This document shows, one piece after another, positions 35,690 through 48,916 of a stretch of 64,000 bases of DNA (its first letter is position 1; each line of letters opens with the position of its first letter). This stretch comes from Phorcus lineatus (lineage: Eukaryota; Mollusca; Gastropoda; Trochida; Trochidae), in the NCBI GenBank assembly GCA_921293015.1, contig OV121093.1, forward strand, positions 27,662,622 through 27,726,621. The letters are read 5' to 3'. The notes below the pieces were generated by a model. It was given only the letters and a program-made list of their open reading frames with translations. It was not told the origin of the DNA and did not search any database. The position numbers and the translations under genes are program-made.

Positions 35690-36045
35690 GTGTGTGTATG
35701 AATTATGTATGATGCACCTAAAAAAATATTGTTTCTTCCATTCAAAGTACAGAAATTAGCATCGATAAGGAAATCTGTGGAAAGACGTCCATGGGACTTT
35801 ATGGTTGAGTCAATTATATAGCTAATAGGTAATGAATCGACTCTTTCAACATAGATCATCATATTCCCACAACGATTATTAAAGTCACCACACATGTCGG
35901 TTGAACCTGTTTCATGATGCTTAAGTAAGTATAATAAAAAGTTGTCATAAAAGTTAGAAGCATCAATAGTTCTATTTGAGTTTTCAAGGTACACGTAGTT
36001 TCTTCTTTCGGCCAGTATTTGTCGCTTATCTTCACTGGAAGGCAT
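35690..36045 (-). mobile_element. LINE endonuclease fragment
   Basis: The minus frame contains SNFYDNFLLYLLKHHE, then MCGDFNNRCGN, VDSLPISYIIDSTIKSHGR and LSTDFLIDANFCTLNGRNN, typical of the apurinic endonuclease domain of molluscan LINEs (GDFN motif). No adjacent reverse transcriptase is present, so it is a stray piece. An A-tract (T-run at 35682 on the plus strand) follows. Confidence 0.75.
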
Positions 36046-39000
36046 TTTGCGATGATGACTCCCGGGTATCTTGAGTGCCTGGCCACCACTTGACTCAATA
36101 CCTTATCGTGGTGTGGTGGTTTGCTTGCTTCAGAATCCCCGAGACCTAAGCCAGCCGCAGCGTATATGTTCCCGGTAGCACCAACCAAGCTTGACCGGTC
36201 GACGCGTAGAAGCCAGACCAAATTTGAGTCGTTCTATAACCAGTTGTCTATCTCTCACGATGGCTTTCTTTCCGTCTTTTCCCTCATTCTGTCGATCCTT
36301 TTCTCCCTTATATTTCCCCTCTCATTTGGATGCTTGTCGTAACATGCAAAGCAGTGAACATGTAATGCCTCACACAAACTTCTCTATCAATCCTTGCTCA
36401 AATGCAGATATTTTTTAAATGTTCATGGTGTAAATGATGAGTCAAACGAATTCTTTATGTAACTGGGGCTTCATTTTGAATAACAAACACATATGAATAC
36501 TCGATAAGATAGTTTATTTAGTAAGCGCTACTGCAATAATTCCGGCTTAAAATCTTCCAAATTGTGACCAACTGCATGAAGGGCAAAATTCATCTATGAT
36601 AGTGAATATCAGCAAAGATGAAGAATCTGATGAAGGTGATCACTTCGTCCCACTTGAGGTTGATATACTTGAACCCTAAGGCAGCGAACGAAATGTAAGT
36701 TTCAACTTAGGAGAAATGACAGTGTTCCAATCACCAGCCAGCTAAAGCAACTTGCTGGGCTCAGTTTGTTCCAAGCAGTATCTTCCTCCTAAACCTAAAT
36801 CACTTCAAGAAAACAAATTTGTCCTTCACTCCTTCCTGTTTAATTAACAAGTTGAATGCAACCACACACTGATTATCGAAACTGCAGTTTATTACCATTC
36901 AAAAGTACCCACAACTTCAATAAAATCTGCAGCATGGAAAATAGACTAAATTTAAAAAAAAATTGAATAATGATGCAAGTAAAATCATTGTTTTCTCACA
37001 TTACTTAAGTGTAACTGCCTTTGTTTATTTTACCACTCAAGTTGATCCTGCCCTCCTGTTTACAGGTCGACAATGTATTTCATTCTTCTCTGTCTTTATC
37101 TATATTTATGTTTGTAAATAACATTGATATGATAGCTTTACTATGGTTTATACGATACCTACTTTATTAGTCCCGGTATTTCATTTGAAATAGTGATCAT
37201 ATTCCTCGTTGTTATTCAGGAATCTATTCTCCAAATTCACATTACAGAAGTCGTTTTTCAAGGAATCCTGGAATTCAATTGTTTGCTTAATCAAAAATAT
37301 TTTCAAAGAGTTAATCGTTATTATATAATTATTTTAAACCATATTATCCAATGTAATCGGGAATCTTGTTATTCTTAATTCTAAATGCATTTCTCAAGGT
37401 CCAAAAAAATAGCACAGCTGTACACTGGAAGGTCGCCATCAGTAACAGGGAGTTAATAATGCACTCTTGGCTTGACAATAAAAGTAAATCATAACGCGGT
37501 TGTGTTTTATAGCATGCATCATTATCATATCTACTCCCTGTACAGTATTTACGTTATTTCCTGCCACAGACCGTACAGAGTTTCTGCAAGCTCACATTTG
37601 GCTTTGTAATTGGGTCTTGTTGGAAGTTGCTGTAGATGTCAGTTGGTCGACTCATTTTTGAGGTTTCACTCCCATTCTGAATTTCATTGAAGCCCAACTC
37701 AAAATACGCACGATTGCACTACAGTAACGTAATGATTCGATGGTACTGGTATCGTATTATGGTTATAGCGATCTGTTATGTCAAAACGATTTGTGTACGT
37801 GAGGAACACGATTTTGGTACAATCATTGCACAAAAGATCACGATTCTAAGACGGTCAGAACACAATCAACACAAACTTTACATATGCAATCACGAAAGAT
37901 GTAAAAATAATGCAATATTCTAAATTATTTATGCAAAGGCAAAAATGGTAACCATTGCTTTTAATGAACAATGTGGAATTGTTATTCATCCTGTGATGCA
38001 TTGCAGCTATGAAATACAATGTCATTGCGATAAAGACATAATATATTAATAATATATTCCTAATTCTAACACTGTCTTTGGACAAACCTTTTCTCTCATC
38101 TTCTGGCTTTATGGAAATAACTAACGATGGTTTTGCATAGACATTCCTTCTAATTTCAAAGCAGTTGAATTTTCATACCACGTAAGGAAGTTTACATCTT
38201 GACATCGAGAAACTGGACAAACCAAAGCAAACATTACATTCTATTTACCAGTGAAATCACTATTTCCATGTCTAATGTGTTCAGGAGTTGATTTCTATTT
38301 ACTTATTTGAATTTTCGTACGATTGCGTATAAAAAATACACATAAATTTGATAAGTCCTTTGCACATAATATTCAGAATAGAATGAAGATCTTATATTAA
38401 ACACTCATTTTTCTGATATTCGACTTTTGCAGAGACAGTTTATATATCTACGATTCCTTTGATTGGCTACCAGATAATTTTGCTTGAGATGAATTATTTT
38501 TGCATTTTATCATACCTTGAATCAAAATCTTGCAGTAATAATGTGTAACCTTTTCACTTCCCTATCATTTAAAACCATACTTTCATGTAGAAAATTCATT
38601 GTTAGTTTTCCAAAATATTGCCCATATATGCCAATCTTAAAACTTTGCATTCTGCACAAAATATAATTTCAAAGATCTCAAAGGTACACAAATATATTAT
38701 ATTGACTATGCACTTTGCATTGTGTGTCTCTTTCACACAGTAAAGCTTCTTTCAGAGGTTTGTGTTATATAAGTTATCCACGCATGCGGGGTTTACATTT
38801 GCTGACATATTGCATTGAAGTCTATGCTGCAATATTTTGCCGTCAGGGGAACCTGCTTGAAGTACCGCTAAGAGCTTATATAAGAACATTGGGTGTGTTA
38901 GAATCAATGGCGAAGCTACAAAACAGACAAAAAAGTCGGTATGCACGGGTAGAGAATTGTCGGCAGTAACCTTACCACGCGAAGCACACGCTCAACACGA

Positions 39001-39261
39001 CCACAACACGATTTTCTGAAATCAGGAACATGTTTGCGATTTGAACGAATCGTGTTGGACAAATAGCACGATCAGCCCAATCATTGTACGATAACCACAT
39101 AATAACAGCACAATAACCACACAATAACAACACAATGACTACACGACACTTTGGTATAGCGATTTTTCACTGTGTTACTGCGGGTTGGATTTCTTCACAA
39201 TACCTTATAATCTAGTCGGATGAACGTTGTAATTCTAGTTTTAGTATATCTAAAAAGCAAC
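36046..39261. other. No firm gene
   Basis: 36090-36260 resembles a dispersed repeat but was not matched within the window. Near 36600-36680 a short acidic frame (SKDEESDEGDHFVPLEVDIL) looks coding-like and may be a remnant of a mobile element. The rest is AT-rich. 38970-39160 contains repeated CACGA/ACGAT and ACCACACAATAAC motifs. Confidence 0.35.
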
Positions 39262-39492
39262 AGGAAGGTTGGCTGTTTTAGATAACTCTCCAAAATTACG
39301 TTTGACTATTTGACGCGCGCCACTGTCCGGTTTTCGACCATAATTGCGACATTCTACCTTCATATTGTCACTTTGAAAAAACCCAATAATCTTTTAAATC
39401 TGTCTTTTTGGTAACAGTCAATACTTTGCTATCAAATGACACAATTGATTTAGTTTGGCATACATGACTCTAACAACTCACGGAATGGCTCT
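39262..39492. mobile_element. MITE, AGAGCCACTC family, truncated
   Basis: It aligns with the right half of 27391-27851 (GGCTGTTTTAGA, GACGCGCGCCACTGTCCGG, AACTCACGGAATGGCTCT) and ends at TTAA (39493-39496). The left end is missing. Confidence 0.7.
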
Positions 39493-39496
39493 TTAA

Positions 39497-40914
39497 CGCG
39501 GTATGTCATATCCAACAGTTAACCTTAACAGATTTTGGCAGGTCACTGAATAGACCACGGGTCAAAATTTCGAAAACAGTATTTTTTTGTCAATACAATC
39601 CTTTAAACGTGAGCATCAGCTTTAAACACAAGTCACGTTTCTTCGTTTGGACGAAGTCAATATGATATTGTTGATTATATTTCTCAGAGAGTCAAAATGG
39701 AATATTTTAATCAAAATTTAAGGAAATCGCAATTTCGAAAATGTGTTTTAAAGACAGAGAGGCAATGCTGGCTACGAGCTTTCAACATATTTACAAAAGA
39801 GTTGTCTCCTCAAGATGACCTTTGTACCTTTGGATTGTCAAGGTATGAGGCCCGTTTAGGTTCAGACAGTGTATAAGTGACAGTGCACTACGTAATGCTA
39901 ATTTAAAACTTCATCTAATATTTTTTTAAAAGTTCACAGTAATAACATTTAAGTGTTGAGAGATTGTAGAGAAAATGATTTAATACCAGCCTGTAAATAT
40001 CTTATGCAAGTATCATTCATCCAAAAGTTTCCCTGCAGGCATGTGACGTCATGTCGACATCGAAATTTGGTTGATCTCAGGTCAGGACGTCGTCTAAACA
40101 ATTTTAGACGTCCTGACCTTGACATTTGGGTGGTTTTAACGTTATAAAACATTTCATTATTGTTAATAACATCAAGTAAGTTATAGAGTGTTTTAATGAA
40201 GGGAATTTAAAATACAAAAAAATAACAGCTATCATTGATATTAAAAAGTGTTATTTATATTGGATTTAGATGAATATATAGAAAGAATTTCTTTCAATAT
40301 CACAATAAAGGGGGGTAATTCTAATCTTTATTTATAATCAGAGTTAACAAAATATATGATATGTTTCAACAGTTTTTATTTTTAAAATTTATTTATTTTT
40401 TTATTTTTGAAAAAAGTTCTTCCAGAACGGTAACATTAATACCCTCAATAGTAATTTAATTTCAATTACATGGGTAACTTTACACGAGCAGCCCGCTGTT
40501 AAAATACAATTCACAAAGTTAAACAAACTTGTTTGTATTGAGCAATGCTGAAAACATTCTGCACTTTGTGTCAAAAATTTTTAAAAAAAACATCACTAAC
40601 AAAGTTTATTCCAAAGTTTAAAATCTTGTAAAACAATTTCAGTATTAATATATCCAGGCTCTGACATTTACATTTTCAGGCAATAAAGGTAAGATGAGTA
40701 CAACAGAGAAACTATTAAATGAATTATTCGGTATAAATTGAAGCAAATGTTTATATTTGTAGAATACAGCGCTTTCAAATTTCTATAAGGGTTTTAAAAT
40801 AGTTGTAGTGTGTTGATAACGATACTTATATTCATAGTGACAAAATTATATACATGCTTATGAGGTTGAGAATATAGTTTGAAATAAGCCTTCAAAAATA
40901 AATGTATCCTTAAC
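39497..40914. other. No gene; one hairpin at 40079-40119
   Basis: AT-rich noncoding sequence. The hairpin is listed separately. Confidence 0.4.
40079..40119. repeat. Near-perfect hairpin
   Basis: AGGTCAGGACGTCGTCTAAA is followed, after a 4-bp loop, by TTTAGACGTCCTGACCT. The arms pair fully except for three extra bases on the left. Confidence 0.85.
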
Positions 40915-41160
40915 TTGATTCGGCAAAAGAACAACTTCTCTGTGATATCTCTTTACATTAAGACATGTTTTCCGAATTATAATTCTTCACAAAGTCTTGG
41001 CACCAGGCTTAACTGAAACTGTTAATCCGTTGTTAGTAAATTTCTTCTCACATTTACACAAAGAAACTAATATTTTGTGGTTTCAGTCCGCCAGGAAACA
41101 ATTCTTCTTGATTCTTGATATCAGTTCAAGCAGTAACAAGTTCTGAGTGGTCCTACTGTG
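40915..41160 (+). repeat. Degenerate minisatellite before gene A
   Basis: Scattered units such as AAAGAACAACTTCTCTGTGA and AACAATTCTTCTTGATTCTT-GATATCAG match the ~32-bp unit upstream of gene B. They are few and diverged. Confidence 0.45.
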
Positions 41161-41338
41161 CACAGTAGCAATGTCTCTGTCAAAGAAGTGAAGAGATCTA
41201 GATCTCTATCCTTGATAAGAGTCCAAATAGAACATTTACTGCTTTGCATTATATTCTGTGTGACAGTCAACGCTGAAATAACTCCTGTGAAACAAGATCA
41301 GAGAAATCGTTTCACCTGTTCCATCTGTCCAAACAGAG

Positions 41339-41524
41339 GAACAATGTTGTACAAGCCTATCTGTGTTCTTGTTGGCTCCATAATGCAGTGCTACGTGAAA
41401 AGAAATGTGCATTTCAACCCTGAAACCATCAACAAGGAGTATACAGGTTGCTTCACGAAACTTCACTGTTTGGTCAAATACATCAGTGATCGTCGATGTT
41501 TGGTTAGCCATTCATTACAATCGG
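41339..41524 (+). CDS. Gene A, Cys-rich exon (type I secreted-family protein)
   Basis: Codes MLYKPICVLVGSIMQCYVKR, then YTGC, TKLHC and YISDRRC: five Cys, closest to gene B. With the acceptor CCAAACAGAG|GAACAATG it is 186 bp, exactly as in gene B; the donor is CAATCGG|GTATGT, phase 1. The next exon starts at 41774 after only 249 bp, the shortest intron of the family. In the same frame the genomic sequence stays open back to 41137 and contains a signal-peptide-like stretch, IEHLLLCIIFCVTVNA, then TCSIC, but no in-frame ATG, so the exon could be longer at its 5' end. Function unknown. Confidence 0.72.
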
Positions 41525-41773
41525 GTATGTAATCATTTTTTATCACATTAGTTTACGGCTAATGAAGACAAGTAACTTGAATGATGTAGTTTTTATACCA
41601 CACAGTTCATGTTGATCTGCAACTTATACCAATTTTACTTGTTATTTAATTGAAATTATCATCAGACCTTAAAATAGGGATTCATTATTCATATGATGCT
41701 AAGAATGCAGTATTGATGTCCCTTTTCTCTGTTAAAATTATCTCACATAATCTTTTTGAATATTCATCTTCAG

Positions 41774-42165
41774 GCTGCAATTGTTATAATAGGATGATAG
41801 CAACTTCAACAAATAGCCAGAAGACAAAGGTCAACAAAGGTGGTCACAAAGGACTCGGGGATGCGAAAACACACAGATGCAAATCAATGCAAGATGCTTG
41901 CCGAGATACGCCCGAGACAACAGAGCCACCCATGTCGAGACCTGGATATGGAATAACACAAGGACGCAAGATCATACATGGTTCTCCTAAAATAGCAGCC
42001 ACAGCACAAACCTTAGCAACAGAAAAATCAAAAGGGAGTTTGGCAACCAACTCAAAGGCAAAGGCGACTGGTATATTTGATACCTTGTTTAATACTGGGT
42101 TTAACTTAGCCCACACTCTTACAGGAGTTGCAGATCAGGCGAACAAAAAACAGAGTGAAATGTAA
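41774..42165 (+). CDS. Gene A, last exon
   Basis: Terminal exon of 392 bp after the acceptor TATTCATCTTCAG, entered in phase 1, in frame with the donor at 41524. It begins GCNCYNRM: Cys at residues 2 and 4, the first matching the single Cys in genes B and D. The middle is rich in Lys, Thr, Ser and Gln. The tail, GIFDTLFNTGFNLAHTLTGV, aligns with the tails of the other genes, but the final Asn-x-Thr sequon is replaced by KKQSEM. AATAAA lies at 42443. In-frame codons upstream of the splice site belong to the intron. Confidence 0.72.
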
Positions 42166-44620
42166 GATCAGAGTTTTATACAATATGTAACATGGTCACC
42201 ATAACAACCATCTAAACCAAACAGAACCTTGGTCATCCGGCTTTATCAGTGGAAATGTATCAGTCCAAATTGACAAGTTGGGATGGGAGTTATGTAATCA
42301 TGATAATGATATTCTAATTCGTATTTGAAGTTTGCTAGTGAAATATGATTTTTAAATCAATAAGGTATTTACTTTTCTTTTTTATAAAAAAATAGGATTA
42401 ATATTGACCGAGTTTGAGATCAGACTAATAGAGATTCGAATCAATAAATGCTTTTAAATACGTCGTTTCTTACAAGTTGGAAAATGACTAGCCTGATACA
42501 GAGACATCATTATGCCATACAAAATCCTTGTACGGCCAAAATACTAAATATCCTACAAATGAATTCATCAAAAGACTGAACTCGGTGGATAATTTAATCT
42601 GACAGCGAGGCATATCAATAGTTTCATATCTTGAGATGAGGCGGATCCGCAGTTGGGATGATACATATACACTATCCACTAAAGCATCTTTGATACCATG
42701 AAATCAGTCATGACATTTGTGTTGTATTTCTGACAGCTGTATTATCAAGGCTATGTATAGCAAGGAGTTTTTATAAGCCAATAAATGGCTTTGTTTGGCT
42801 TTATGGAGAGAGCATGAAGCAACATGACTCGAGTACATCTGTCTCCCTGTACTATCAATATAGCAGAGTTAAAGTAATTTCAGTGACTGGTTGTACTTAT
42901 TATTATATATTTTCCATCATTGAAATCAGGGTAGAGGACAAGCGTCGTGGATATGCATACGCTAATGTAGTCGGATGGATCTCTTTGCATCTTTCTTATT
43001 AAATGATAAACATATTGGAAACTCAAATCAATTTGTGAATTTAGCACCGCTTGCTGTCGATTGACTCGAAGTGAAACTTGCTTAAGGTATGATTTCAGAA
43101 TGCTATCTGAGTGGCTTCAATGGTCTCTGTCCTACATACACATGATAGATATTACGATTTCTGACAGTCTATCTTGATTCTATCAGCAAGAGAAAAAAAC
43201 ACTTGATTGTCTCTTAAAAAAACCTTCTGTTTATCTCGCATTTCTGGATCAAACCACCCGCTTCATTTTCATCGGGACATTAATGTTCTTTAAAACATTG
43301 GAACTGGTGAAAACGGCCAAATTCGAATACGGACAATTGCAACTAAGAGTAAAAGGCAATAGGCAAAACGGCTATGATATCTTAAAACAGCGGCCATTAA
43401 CTTACAAAATGCATCTGATATTTTATTTCAGAATTCCATTTCTTTCTCAGTCAATTTTATTATCATTTCTTAATATTATGTTTTCGTCAATGCTTTAATA
43501 TGTCAACGTCATAAAGCGTGCACTAAACATTAAATCTCGTATGTAGAAATGACTAGTAAACTAGATAACATATTGAAAGTGTCGTCACATGTCTAAAGAG
43601 AGTACTTATGCCATTATTAAAATGAAGTACATGTATTAAAATACATATTCTGACAACTTCGCTTCACATAACGGTTTAAGCGGGTGAAATTGTAACATGA
43701 ATACATTTACATGCATCTGTAAACTAAAACCTTTCAGAACTATCAAAAATCAACATGACCGAATAAACTATAGTATCGTACTTACTACCTACATTTCATC
43801 AATGTTATAAGTAACGATATTTGATAAATAAATACTATCTGCACTTATGAGTAACCATCTCCTATGTAAACACAAGGCTCGAGGAATAATGTTCCCACTC
43901 TGAGTCGCAGCTGACAAAATGTTGTCAGGGGACTTTCCAAAATGCGTTTAAAGTAGAGCGTTTGGAAGGATACTCCTTAAACGCACTAGTGCACATCAAT
44001 ATTTCTTTAACCCAACGAATGCACAGATACTGCATATCTCTCGATATTATTCAAGAACCTCACTCAAATAATCTACCTCGTAAGTTATTTAACGAATATT
44101 TACGTATTCAGGTGGTAAAATTGATTTTTAAAGACCGGAAGTATTTAATGTTACGTTACAATAAATCCGCATGAACTACGATATCGGAATTATTAAGATT
44201 TTGCTTATAACCAAAAAAGCGGAAACGGCAGCCGCTTTGGTCAATCTAATAGCAATGCTAATGCTGTGTTATTAAGTCGGTTTATTTACAGCATTGCTTT
44301 CATAAAACATAATTCATTGTTTGTTCTCAGTTCAGATTTTAGGTAAATTCGACAGCTGCACATAATAAGTGTTCAGCCGCTTTCAACTGTCTATAATTTA
44401 TCCGTTTTGTGTACAGCTAACCTTAGATTTGTTATATGTCCAAGCCCAAAGCGGCTGTCTAAAATTTTTCATTGTTGATTGCAGGTCAATTGTAAAGAAT
44501 TTTAAGTATTTCATTGCATCGATAGAAAGCTTAAGTGATTGCATAAGCCCTGTTAAACCTTAAAATAGCCATTCAATTTCAGCTAAAATTGGAGTTCTGC
44601 AACATAGTTCTATTCAATGT
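42166..44620. other. 3' flank of gene A; no further gene
   Basis: A polyadenylation signal is at 42443. Beyond it the sequence is AT-rich with short frames only. A pair of GCGGCAGCC/AAAGCGGCTG-like motifs near 44220 and 44450 may mark a small element. Confidence 0.4.
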
Positions 44621-45185
44621 CTATAGATATTGATCTTTGAGAATCTGTTTACAAGGGTTGAAAAATATTCCAGATAGTCTACGATTATTTGGTGTTCTCT
44701 TATAAAATTCGATCCATGAAAATGCATGATTTTCTGTCGTATTTGAAGCATTATACATGCTTCTATACGACAGTTTATTTTGATCGGTATTGGTTACATT
44801 ATTATGCCAAAGACTTAAAAACTGTTTACATAGTCTGATATGAATAGGGTATCGGCAAAACTCTCCATTTAACTTATAATCTTGTGTTGAATATCGCAGA
44901 CCCGTAGAAAGTTTCATGAGTTATATATGCAGTTTTTCGTTCAAATTATTCATTTCGAAACCCCAAACTTCACAAGTATAAGTAATAATTAAATTAAATA
45001 AGTAATATTGGTTTTATCATGACATGACATGAACCTCCGAAAAAAACCCAGTCAATTATAAGTATATGTTGCTTGCTTTCTTCATATTTCTTCAATATGA
45101 TATTTAGGAAATACATCTAAATATTTTGAAGGTCTTAATTATCACTGAGTAGGGCTGTATCATCTGCATAGAGTAATAGTATCAG
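44621..45185 (-). mobile_element. LINE remnant, RT C-terminal part
   Basis: The minus strand reads LLLYADDTALLS (about 45175-45140), ITYTCEVWGFEMNN (about 44985-44940), and a 98-codon frame (44917-44621) with STGLRYSTQDYKLNGEFCRY, typical of the region after the palm in LINE reverse transcriptases. It is strongly decayed, with deleted sequence between blocks. Confidence 0.75.
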
Positions 45186-47154
45186 TTGAAGAAAAAGTGA
45201 TAAACTGTGAAAAAATCCGCCGGATCCCTTGCCGGTTGTTCTAAAATGATTTTTGGTCGTTATCTCCAGAATCAATGGCGAATTTCTCTTAAACAATAGC
45301 CGTTTTCTCGAATTTTCTATTGTCCGTTTCCCCCGAAGGTCGTTTTCACCGTTTTGAAAATATATACAAAACAACTGACTTCACCAATTTACCCTTACAT
45401 TTGATTATCACATTATATACATTATAATAATTTTGATTATTGAATTATTCATTTGGAAAGGTCATTTTCTCAAAAGGTTCCTAAGTCAAAATGTGTTAAA
45501 TGATTTTTTGGAATTACATCCAATGTTCAAATGAAATTATCTCATTTGGCTACAACTCACGTGCAACATATATGACGACTGGTTGTTTTAATTGTTTTAA
45601 ATCGTATGGCAGCTCTATTCTTGAGTACAAGCCAAAATAAGAAATCTAATTACATGTAAACTAGACATCAGGTCTATTGCTAAAATCTGAAAAGTATCTC
45701 TTTGTCTGCTTTGAGATTTGTAAAGTTCTGAATTTGATTAAGTTTAAAACTTTATCTTAATAAATACGTTCTCATGATAAAGAACGTTTGGAATTTGAGG
45801 AGTTTTTTTTATCATCGTCAAGTTAATTGTTTCTCTAAAACATCAAAAGTTATCGCTTGAACTGTGAATAATTTCCGTCCCTTGAAAATATATTTGAGAT
45901 AAGCTATTCGATAAAATGATAAAAATAAACGAGTGTTTAAACCATTAAGCTACGAGTGTTTTAAAATCATTCATGTTAACTCTACTAACGTTAGAAAAGC
46001 ACATTAACATAAGAATATTACAGCAATCTATCTTAAAGGTGTACATGCTTATCAAATATCCCAATACATTTGCTTACTACACCTTAAACCGAGTCTGGAT
46101 GCAATAACTGGCAAGGTTAACTAATGTGTCACAATAAAAAGGTATAGAATTTCGTTTCGTATTTCCATACCTATCGTACTGAAACTGAATAATAACTTGT
46201 AAATTTGAAGTTACCATTTGGGAGATCATTAAAGCAAGTTTGGGTCAAAATTACAGTATGAATGGATGAATAAAACAAAAACCTTATTCACAGAACGATT
46301 ATTGAATAAAAAAATGATTTAAATGAATTATATCATTAGTAGTAAAATAATCAGTTGTCTTAAAGTAAACATGTTTATATGTGCAGAGCTGTGAAAGATT
46401 TGTTTAATGTTCATAATGAAATAAATTGAAGGAACGATGATGTAAATTGGAATTAAGCAAGACTTAACTGTTGTAGCTCAATGTTTTTTTGTGTGTATTC
46501 AATAATTTGTATCGCTAAATATGAAAAAATAACTATTCAATTGCTAAAGCATAGATATATAGAGAATACTCAACCGAACCATAACCAGTGTTATCTACTT
46601 TTCGTGAAACGATTAAATATAAAATTATTTTGGAGAAAATGCAAAATGATGTAAAAATCCCCAACAAGTCATAAAATTAAATATTTACCCAAGTGGGTAC
46701 ACATGTACTATGCTTTACTATCCTCAGAGGTTCAAAATATCCTAATACTCAACCCGATCACATTTCGTAAATAAAATAATCAAGTATCAAGCAAATACCT
46801 CTGGTTGGCATTTTTGTGTGCACACTTTTCAAAGTAGGAAAATTTATTCGTAAACCCTTACAAATCATGAGAATTGGCTTTACGTCTATTTCTTTCGATA
46901 AAAAATATAATTTTGCAAGTATTACAATTTTCGTGAGATGACATTATTTATTTAAAACACGTTCTACTGCACCTTTATTACACACGGTGCTATTTCATTG
47001 TACGTTTATCAGGTATTGGTATTCCCTAGACGTGAGATAAAATACATGATTCGGATACTAATTTCTATTCACTCGCATATTAAAACCATATTCTCTATCA
47101 CTTACATGTATGAAATGAAATGTACATACGTACCATTTATAACTATTCTTGCAA
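45186..47154. other. No gene seen
   Basis: AT-rich. A 40-bp block at 46677-46720 (AAATATTTACCCAAGTGGGT) recurs at 47852-47893. Confidence 0.4.
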
Positions 47155-47350
47155 TGAAACAGTGCTTATCCTTAATATAGATAATTTTTTCACATGTTGC
47201 ACCCTGTGTTGCGGTGGCTTAACTATGAAGATGGATGTTAACAAACCCTCCATATCATTGTTTAAAGATCAAGCTTCTAAAGTCTCAATCCTTCCTAGGA
47301 AAATGTGGATGAGGAATACGAATAAGTGGCATAGTTCATTTAACTTCTCT
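47155..47350 (-). pseudogene. Copy I: strongly decayed type II Cys-rich exon
   Basis: On the minus strand, ACTTTAGAAGCTTGATC, the reverse of AAACAATGATATGG..., and AAGGATAAGCACTGTT align with copies E and F (compare E: ACTTTAGAAACCGGA, AAGGATAAGCACTGTT). The frame is lost at several points. About 140 bp upstream (47485-47500) the type II marker ATACTTTGAATGTC is present, as before E. No last exon was recognised. Confidence 0.6.
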
Positions 47351-48914
47351 ATATAAAACTCACAATTTCAATATGATAATTTTACTGTAAGTAAACAAAA
47401 AGGAATTTTATCATGGTACTTACCTTACACAATTACTGTTATCAGTTCTTGCTAATACTTTTGCTTTTCCAATGCGAAGGTAACTTTTGACATTCAAAGT
47501 ATATCTGTATCCTTATAAAGAATGCCTAGCTTGGAATTGATTTATACTTTGCTTACGATAACAGAAATGGCACTTTATTCTTAAGTGTTGTGTTTATTTG
47601 AATTTCTACCGTTATTGGTTTTATGCAGATTTCGTGCTTCAACAGATCATTTAATGGGTTAGTTTGATTGTTAAACGTAGAAATAGTACTTTTGCCAACA
47701 AATATAAGTGCAAAAATGAAAATGGAAATTTAGATTAACACTTTTATGACAACTGAATGTTTTTTTCATTTTTTGTTCACAACTTTGTATATGGTAATAT
47801 TTCAAATAACAGCTTCTAGTTACTTTTAATATGCACTATTTCTATAACTGATTAAATATTTACCCAAGTGGGTAGACATGTACTATCCTTTACAGGCACT
47901 ATAGAACCTAACGGAAATATTGGGTTCTCACAAAAAGAAAAATAAATTCACCGATTCCAAGAAAATATTGCGTTTGACGACTTGTCAGAAGGGGATTTCT
48001 GTACCTTTTTTGCCTGTCCAGATTATCTCACAAATGTCCGAATTGTCATATTGTGTTGTTTGACACAATTAATTGAAAGAGCCAAATGTGGATTTGTACA
48101 TATGCTTATATGTATCTTGTTTTTTTACAACATGTCTGCTTGTATCATGTATGACAAAATATATAAATTAAAAAAAAACTTTTTTTCATAAGGCGACTTT
48201 TTTTTAGACTGTTAATCTAATTCTTCGTGATTCAGTATCAAGTACTTCACTGTAATTAATGTATTTTACATTCCCAAAATTTGCAGAAAGATGAGTGTTG
48301 TTGTTTTTAAAATCAAATAAATTCCTGATGTAAAATGGACCCCGTTCACTTTGAACATATTCACAAATTCAGGGTTATCCAAGCTAGATATTCATATAGA
48401 TCAAACCCTGTAAAAATTAGGAATGGTCCTATTCTTTTCTAGAACCATCAAGAGGTATTTCCCTTCTAGAAATCGACAATCATATTCAGCATTTAGGTTA
48501 AAACAGAAGAGTAAAAAAGGCCTTCAACCAGAGGACTTAAAACTTATAATTTTTATAAGATATGAGGACCGTCAAAATTTAAGACGTTTGAACTGATTTG
48601 AAAAGTGCTAAATACCTACGCAGTGAAAACAAATCTAAATATTCAATATCTTCATCAAATTCAATCAAGTTGATGAAGTGAAGTCCTTATTATTTATTTT
48701 CAAATGAGGTAGTGCCGAATACGTTATTTAGGAAACAAGAGATAAGGCGTGAGATCAATAAAACATCGAACTAAAAGGGTCAGTAAAGTCATGTCTACGT
48801 AACCAATATTGACTTCCAGAAATGGGTAATATGTCGCTCAGCTGAAAGAACGACACAGACAATTGACGTTTGACATTTGACATCAAATTTTTACAATGGC
48901 CACGTATTATCCAA

Positions 48915-48916
<2 letters not shown>
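47351..48916. other. No gene; type II upstream marker at about 47485-47520
   Basis: Noncoding. It includes the upstream remnant of copy I and the second copy of the 40-bp block (47852-47893). Confidence 0.4.

Noticed and set aside
35859-36221. 120-codon minus-strand frame
   Set aside because: Overlaps the LINE endonuclease fragment in another frame and has no motif of its own.
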